Part shown: positions 56,301 to 64,000 of the stretch, piece by piece
Layout of the letters: each line of letters begins with the position of its first letter
Numbering within the stretch: position 1 is the first letter of the stretch
Origin: Fasciolopsis buskii
Lineage: Eukaryota; Platyhelminthes; Trematoda; Plagiorchiida; Fasciolidae
Direction: 5' to 3'
DNA: 64,000 nt
Assembly (NCBI GenBank): GCA_008360955.1
Contig: LUCM01004329.1
Location: 3,495-67,494 of the forward strand
Translations under genes and position numbers: made by a program
Notes under the pieces: generated by a model
What the model saw: the letters and a program-made list of their open reading frames with translations, nothing else
Told to the model about the DNA's origin: nothing
Databases searched by the model: none

Positions 56301-59300
56301 TAATTTGCCGCAGTATGTGCGAAATTCTTAATGCTCCAACCCTTTTCTGTATGCCTCATTTGCGTAGTCAGATTTACTGTGTTGTATTGGCTTGAATATG
56401 AATCACTGGGACTGAACTCGTTCTCTAATTTGGGTTCCTTAAATATGCTCTGTTTCCGATGTTTCGCACACAGACTTGGATCCATCGAGTGCACTTATTT
56501 ATATCATTCACGTATACAATCTACTAACCAGTGCCTCATACCACCGGTTCTGGAAACTGTTGTTTTGTTTTGCTGGCTGGAGAGACCGATTTTATTTTGA
56601 TCGTTTTTCTTAAACCTCATGTTTACGGATCTCCATTGAAAAAAGGCAGTGTTTTCCACCCTAAATCTCATGTCACGTGACGTCCCGGTTAGCAGTTTCC
56701 AATTCGCATTTATTAATTCTCCGACTATCGATCTGTACTCGAGTTTCTATCATAGCAGCATAATTCGTGGTATTTTTGCGAGCATCTTCATCGTCATTTG
56801 TTGCTTACTGGAAAGTCTACCTCCGGAATTCAGTTTCCCTATGATGCTACCCGAATGGAATCTGTAACAAAACACAATGAACAGGGCAGCTCTCCAACTG
56901 CGTGATTCAGTGCGAAGATTGAACGATTCGAGTTCATCTCATTTACTACTCAGCTTAGTCAAAGCAACTTTTTCTTTCAAAATATTGTTGTTGCGGTACC
57001 TATGTTATTAACTCAAATTCTGATCAGATTAATACTGGTAGGTGCAAGCACAATTCACTGAACTACACTAATCGGAATTGGTTTTCAAATTCAAGCTTGG
57101 AACAAGTTTCGGATAGTCCAATGGTTTTCGACAGGAAAGCTTCCTGGTTATGTATTGTTCAATGACAGTGATCTGTTTCATCTTCCAATCAGTGCTGACT
57201 GCTTTTACATTCTCGTCACATGCTGAGCCAGGAAGAGAAGAGTCAGAAATAATATTGTCCTCAGTATAACGATCTCCAGGTCGATTGGCCTGATATTGGG
57301 CAGAAACGTTTGCGATACAGACGTTCTGTTGGCAACATTTGCCGCAGTTTTTCGTCTGTTATCACACCCGCAGTGGCCCAACCTCAGTCATTTTTCTATG
57401 GTTGTTATTTTGCTCAAAAGTATTAAAATTGTTTCCTGTCTTGCTAACAATGTTTGCGCACGGCTTTCTTTCGCTGTTTTTTTGAACAATCATGGTTTTA
57501 CACGTTCGTGAATTGTAATCCTTTTTCTACTAGGCGATCAACCGTCATTTTGTTTTCCATCTTATATTGACATGTCTCTGCAGCAGGCCACAGAAGGAAC
57601 CGACCATGGCTCCAAGTTCAACAACTATGGGTATGGCGGCAGCAAAAATGTTCATGAAATAGTATATGGTCGTCGCCCAATATCCTACCCATCCATTTGC
57701 ACCAATTCATTCGGGCGAATTCGCGCGGCGTTCATTGCCTTCGTATACTTATCGAAGCGTTCATTCCATGCTGGCATAGAAATACACGTCTGTCGTTGGA
57801 CCCGTTTTGTGAAACTCACTTAGGTCGTTCTAATTATTGTTTTGCCCTTATAAAACCATTTCTCTACTCTGAAGGTTCTCATCTTTTCTTCCGAGTTGCT
57901 GGCGCTCGAACATCGATTTCAACACTGCCAGTGTGGCAATAGAAGAGGATTATGGAATACCGAGTGTCTTTTGTCCACGTGGCAAACGCCTTATCCGTCT
58001 GCCCTGAATAACACACTCATTTTGTATGACTGCTTTTTCACGGTGCCTGTAACACAAATTGAGGCTGTTTATTATTTTTGTGATAATGTTTCTGCTTTTG
58101 TAGAATGGTTGTCTGCCTTGTTTATCATTCTCCAGATTTTTCCTCTTTCGGGTTCTCGTTGCCAAACCACCCACCTGTGCCTATCAAACCCCGGACATTG
58201 CTGCTGCTACTGGGGTTGCACCTTAGGCTGTGCTGTTTCTCTCCATTTTCCTACCTCTCTTACGTCCATGTGGAATTTCTTTTCTTTTGGTAAACGTGTG
58301 CGCTTTTTCCGTTCTATTTTCTTAATATGGTCACAGCCAGTCGTCTGCAAACTGTCCTGCTTTCTTTTCGTTCTACGGTGTGTGGTTTACCACCGTCAAA
58401 GTTACCACTAATCTGTTTTCACTCGACTGAAATTTATATACTCATATTTCGTGCTGAATTATTGGAGCGCCGAATAGTGTATCTCAATTTCTTGGTCTAA
58501 ACTGAAAGTGGATTCTTTCTCTCACTCTGTCACACAATTTGCTTTATTGTATTCTTGTCCTGAGACCGTATTCAGTGCTCATACCAATTCCAATAAAAAC
58601 CTCCGTCCGTTGTTGATTTTTTTCTACACCTTTTTTGTTTCTCTGCTCCCTGACTATGATCGTCACATCGAACGTCCTGGCCGGTTGATTGTTCGCTCGC
58701 GTGTTTGTGTGGGTAGTATGAATTTGGTTCCAATTCCTTGCTTTCTTATGTCGTTCATCTCTTGATTTGAGTGATCAATAAGCACAGTCGGGCAAGAGCC
58801 ATGTCGTTTTGCGCGTCTCTACATTTCTTTTTCATTGTCTGGGCTGAAAAATTGCGTCTGTGATATCTCTTTGTTGCCTGGAGCAAGTTTTTTGTCACAT
58901 AGAAAGGGAAGTGATTCGGCCACTTTTCATTCTCGTTCTGCCTCCCATTCGCTGCGAATTGTAGTAGCTTCAACTCACCTGAAGTCGGGAAATCCACGTA
59001 ATATCTCTGCAACGGTTTTTGGTTGTTTAATTCAAGTGCCTTCTGGGTGAGGTAGGCTTTTTGCCGAGGCATCTCTTTCTGAATGTCCCGCATTCGAAGG
59101 GCTCTTAAGAACCTCGTTTGATTTGCTCCTAGCTTCATCTTACGGACTGCCAAATATGAGTAGATAAGATCGTACATATGTTCTGTCATGAAACTAGCTT
59201 CTTACAATCAAAACCAGACCATGGCAATGCCGAGCCTCGTTTATGAAATCCATTCAATGGATGTTTCTGCAAACCAGAATACCGCGACCATAATATCCCA

Positions 59301-60980
59301 TCCCTAGCAGTTTCGTCATTCTGTATTGCCTACTTGGAGCGAGTGTGATGCATTAATCATAACATGTCTCAAATTTCCTTTAAGTTATAAATAATTCAGG
59401 TATCGTGGAAATTTTAGTGCCCTTTTCGGAATAAATTCTCGTTTCCTACTCGGTCCGTTGCATCATGGAATCTCTGGATTGTGGATTTGTATCGCGTAAA
59501 TTTGTTTCGTTTTTCGATTTTTAGGGTCTGTATGTGTTATTTTGACGCGCCAACCCACGATAGTTTGGGTTATAATGGAGTATTGTACTTCCTCAACCTG
59601 CGAACCTGAGGAAAGATAAAATAACAATCGTTGGCCTGTCGAACATGGCAACTAACTAATCAGAATAACGATGCACAGACTGTTGAAATCGATTATAATT
59701 CGTTGACGTGGCAATTTTGTGTAAAACCCAAAAGTTTAAAACTGGTAAATTTTTGAATGAGATTAGTTGCCTAAATTAGGAAAGGAAAATACATCGCTGA
59801 AAGAGTTGTTGGAATGTTGATTCTTTGTGTATGATTATGATTAAAGTGAAAAACGCAGTATCCGCGGGGAGGTCGTGAGTGTAGTGTAATTTCTATCTTG
59901 TGCTTCAACAGAAAAGTCATTTCCGCCCAAAAGGTCATCGAAGAAAATTTCGGATTATCTTAAGTGTGGCCTGCAAATCGCTACCGGGAAGATAGCATTC
60001 ACTTTGTTTTAGGAGGTGAAATTTCGTTTGCTGTTTGGAAAGCACTTTGAGACGTTTGTCACAATTTTTTTAATTATGAGGCTTGTCAGTCGGATGTGTC
60101 CTTGTTTAACAGACTGAAAGTTGATGCAAATTTATGGTTCAAACCAGAATTTACCGTGAATTGTGCATGTTCGAATTCTATTTCGCTCAGTAAACACGAC
60201 TTTCGCTTCGAGGTCACACGAGCACGTAATCTATTTTGTTTTATTTTGCAAAGAGAGGAATGTTTTGAAAACCAGGGGTTCCTATTAACTTTGAAGGCAT
60301 CTGTTCATTGGATTGGCTATGATTGGGCTTTACTCATGCGGGAATTCAAATTTCCACCCATTAGTCACTAAGCCTATGCCGTCAGAACAAGACGATAAGT
60401 TAGGTGTCAACAGTTCATAGGCTTTGGTGCAGTTATCGGGATAAAAGAAATCCGAAATAGTGCCAAGTCAGTTCAGTGAAGTCTAGCAACAAATACCGTT
60501 ACTCCGTAATCATGACCAACGAAACAAAACGAACTGTTCTAACATTTAGTTGCCAAAGCCATTTATCATAGTGATGGCTTTTGAATAGATTTAGTTGTTT
60601 GATGTGCTGTACAAATAAGGTTGAACGAATCACATAAACGTTACCATTGATCCGTGCTCTGAGGAACTCATTCCTTGGGTTGCATTGCTATTGAGAACAT
60701 CGGAGCAAACATGTCACGATCAGTCTCGGTTTGAAAGCGCTGCCATTGACTTTCTTGAGACTGCAATCTACTCGGGTTTGTGTTATCGTTTTAACGAGTA
60801 TCTTGGGAATACCTTCTTGCTGTGTTGAAATGCTTCGCTTGGGGTTGTTTACTTTATGATCAGCTTCGTTGTTGGAAGTTTCTAAGGCAAGGGATCCATT
60901 AAAATGCCAACAGTACATTAATATGAACAACCCTTATACTGAATATTTGAAAGTGATTAGGGGTTACATTAGACCTCATC
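53337..60980. other. Long stretch without a recognised gene
   Basis: T-rich on the plus strand in many places, especially 57530-58780. The longest frames are 57896-58411 (+, 171 codons) and 58755-59189 (-, 144 codons); neither shows a domain. A well-formed acceptor occurs at 57583/57586 and AATAAA at about 58591; see findings for a possible alternative 3' end of SNAP-25. Confidence 0.35.
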
Positions 60981-60989
60981 CGAATTATT

Positions 60990-61200
60990 AAGAACGTGGA
61001 TGGATGGTAATCCCGTTTCTGAATCACACGGTGTTCCCTTGGATGTTTTTCGTCGGTCGGACATATTTAACCTTCAGAAAAGGGACACAGGGTCCGAAAT
61101 TGAGATTTTGTAGATACCATGTTTCGCATGCGGATAGGCGAGCAAAATATTCCCGGAAGGACACGATCGGTTCCGCGGTTACTGCCGCTCGTTAGGCATG
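60990..61200 (+). repeat. Unknown repeat with conserved PF.NH...FVG frame, copy 2
   Basis: Frame from 61004: MVIPFLNHTVFPWMFFVGRTYLTFRKGTQGPK, in register with the copy at 47502. DNA homology continues through CGCATGCGGAT and AGGACACGATCGGTT to about 61190. Confidence 0.5.
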
Positions 61201-64000
61201 CGTGCCGGATACTTCCTTGTCCAACCGTACTCACACCTGTTTAGCAGAAATTAGCTTTACCTGACCGATGAACCATCGTGTGGTTCTTGAATGAATTTAT
61301 CATTTTATCACCCTCCCGATGATTTGTGTGAACCTAATGAAGGGGTGTACAACTATAGATATGGTTGAATTGGAGAATACCGTGTATACTCATCTGACAA
61401 ACGGCAATAACCCCTTTCGAGTGAATTTCGTTCATCCATCCGTAACTGAGGCATTCTACCGACAACTGAGGGATGCTGCGTAACTTTCTTGGTCATCGGG
61501 CTATGTAAATGAGCTCCTCAAGTAGATTGGAGAACACTTAAAACATAGAAGTGTAAGAAAAACTTGACTCCTTGTCATTATACTTTACATGGCCTGGAGA
61601 ATGAGTAGTTTTTCATCTTTATTTCCGTAGGTCCAAATTTCACCACAGCCGACTTTTGTCGGTTCTTCCTGTTGGCACAGCTGCTCTCCTATTGCGTTCA
61701 CACGGCTTGCATGTACTTTTGAAAAAATACTCCACGTGTTACCACAAAACTTTCCACCTGTAGATGGCTTTCATTTTTCCATATGAAATTCATGGTATTC
61801 GTGGAGTTAGAGGGTATCCCTTGTTTCGTTACTCTTAATTACGATAATGCAAAATACTGTCCTCGCTGGTCTGTAATCAAGCGTCGCATTCCTGCATTCC
61901 GTCATTGGGGAACAAAAATCTAAATACTTGTTCTTCATCGTTTCACCGTAGGGGTATGCGCACACGCACAGAACGTGAACCGATTCCATAAGAAATGGTA
62001 TTTTCCACATTCTGGTAGAAGTTTTCCGCGTCAAGTTTACAAAAGGACGGGCACACCGATGAGTCCGTTCGAGATCGTTTTCGAATTGGAAAGGGTAGTT
62101 TTATTCAGCCATCTATTCAATATTTAGCAAGTAAGTAGACCTGTCTACATCGTCACCTGATTGGGTTCGAAGGAGGTCAGGTAACTACGGCTATCCACTT
62201 CCGGGGTACATGAGATTTGTTTTGCAAACTATGACAGAACTATGATGAAATTGAATCAGCTCTCATTTATTTATTAAATAGTCCATCAGAACTGTATGAT
62301 AGCCAAAACGATTTGTCAGAGTAATAGTTGGAGTTGTATCGAATTGATCGCACTTCAGTCGACATCCGAATGCGCGTACGTCTGTAGTGCTTAGTTCTGT
62401 TTCAGTTTGAGTCGTTTTTATCCCATGGTAGTATCTTTATAGTTCAAGATTGACTTTAAAAGAGATCGCACTGCGTTAGTAAGTAGTCCAAATGAGAAAC
62501 TCTGTTTGATTTGAGAATCAAACACTACAACTTGTTTAACCCAAATGTAACTCACCTCCTCTGGTAATTGACCTTCAGAGCGACTGATCTATGTCGCCAC
62601 TTCCCTGAACATTATTTGTCGTCTGAATGGAATGTAAAGTCAAGACTGTTATATTCCAGTGAAATGGGAGTGATGATTAGCAGACGTTGAGGTTCGTTTC
62701 CATTTGCACCAAATCAGTTGAAGTCTATAAATCTAAAGTCGAACTGATAGTTTCTCGAATTTATTTGCTTATTTCTGGTTTCAGTACGACTTCTTCTGGA
62801 AGCAATCTTGAATTTATGCAATGGATGTTAATGCTTCTTACCACTTAGTTCTCATTTAAATTTCCTCATGAGGCATCTGATTATATCACATTCAACGTAA
62901 TTAAGGTGCATAACGGCTAATTAGCTTCATGTCAAGGTTCCCTTTTGTTATCCCAATACTCGCCTTGAGCGTTTGCTTTGGCGATCACGGATATATACAG
63001 TTGACTTTCCGTACGCTCCTTACGTTGACAAAACTCTTCTTTGAATACTTCTAATTGATCACAACCAGTAAGGTGAACAAGGATATTCCTCTTAAATCAA
63101 TACTTCTGCCGACAATATATGTTAACTGGACACTTATTCGCATCCGGTTTGCCAGCCTTTTATCTTTTGACCATGTTCTGTGGGGGCTATCATTACTTTC
63201 AGTTCAGCCACTCCCTTGGGGAGATTTTATCTTTCAGATGGAAACGACAGTAGAATTAAATATTGACAACCAAGGTTCCGTAAGCGCATCAATACAATTT
63301 CGTCCTATGGTAACCACAAGACACCTGAAGTGTTTTGTTTGTTGGTGCCTCATCACAGTAAAAGTGAAATTATTGGTGCACAGGTGACAATCACTGTGTT
63401 CCTCTGCATTTTCGAAATTGCAGCCGATAATATTCAATTGTCTGGGATGCGGACTACAAGAAGTTTTCTTTTTGTACTGTTTAATTTTCCCTAGGGTTTA
63501 TTAGTGCACCCGATCAACCGCAAATCTTTGATACCCTCAATAAGACGAAGCTTAGCTTGGATAAATATCCTCGTGACTTAGATGCATAGTGTCTCCGATT
63601 GTGCTGATGATATCAGCCTAGTGGAAATTGGTAATCAAATTCTCAAAATCCAATGTCTGGTGTTTCTGGGACCCCTACCGTGAACTGTAATCATCAATAC
63701 CATGTGAAGAAACTGTGGTAATTTCTCTTCTTGGTTTTACCATCAGTTTTAAAACAAGCCCTATAGTGTGTAAAACTACCTAAGAATAGGCTGTCTGAAA
63801 TGTTTCTAAAATGCCATGTATAAACGCAATCTCTCACAGCCCCCGTTTGATTAGTGGTACTTTATATCTGTTTGTCACTTCCTGATGAGGACACTCGTTT
63901 AGATCACTGAAATATCTCAAGCACAGGATAATTTTGTTTGACTTAATGATTAATGATTAATGATATTTCGATTCTGACAGGTGACGCGAAGTGACATGTA
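61201..64000. other. No recognised gene to the window end
   Basis: Short frames. Near 63600 a frame reads DCADDISLVEIGNQI, which could be a worn RT active site, but flanks do not support it. Confidence 0.35.

Noticed and set aside
57896..58411. 171-codon cysteine-rich plus frame
   Set aside because: Low-complexity T-rich region; no domain, signal peptide pattern or splice context convincing enough to call a gene.
62041..62085. CACCGATGAGTCCGTTCGAG, hammerhead-like string
   Set aside because: Core would be CCGATGA and no GAAA follows the putative stem II.
63495..63680. Frame GFISAPDQPQIFDTLNKTKL..., followed by DCADDISLVE
   Set aside because: CADD resembles an RT active site but neighbouring RT blocks are absent and frames differ; too little to call.

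Overview
This window looks like a piece of a flatworm genome, most likely a fluke (digenean trematode). I cannot fix the genus. The evidence is one intron-rich animal neuronal gene (SNAP-25) with micro-introns at its 5' end and multi-kilobase introns further on, a pattern known from flukes, set in a dense background of decayed RTE-clade and CR1-like LINEs, Penelope-like elements and tRNA-derived SINEs. There is no sign of bacterial operons, rRNA, CRISPR or a virus.

The only host gene I can support is SNAP-25 on the + strand, 11848-42523. Eight exons join in frame (3+72+42+49+118+150+145+63 nt = 642 nt) to give 213 residues plus a stop, the normal length for the family. Both SNARE motifs and the cysteine cluster are recognisable. 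One residue stands out: the second SNARE motif has His where the ionic-layer Gln is expected.

Layout. 1-660: 3' end of a Penelope-like element with its GIY-YIG endonuclease and a hammerhead-like terminal repeat. 660-8800: mostly unassigned DNA, with a weak minus-strand LINE relic near 5.7-7.1 kb. 8800-11440: a decayed CR1-like LINE with a Cys/His finger ORF1. 11848-12041: first three SNAP-25 exons. Intron 3 holds an RTE tail (12.9 kb) and a nearly full-length minus-strand RTE element (13.7-17.3 kb). Intron 4 holds a second minus-strand LINE (18.6-20.7 kb) and a SINE. Introns 5 and 6 hold another RTE copy that is split by assembly gaps at 28579 and 30834-31166; the inserted piece carries SNAP-25 exon 6. 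42524-64000: no further gene recognised, but many repeats, including a 441-bp foldback element, an old RTE copy and the best-preserved SINE.

The most interesting object is that SINE (52101-52290). It has a tRNA-Leu-like head with A and B boxes, followed by a segment that folds on paper into a type I hammerhead ribozyme with an intact CTGATGA...GAAA core. Three other copies in the window show graded decay of the same core. Two Penelope-type terminal repeat families carry a looser, related stem-plus-GAAAC motif.
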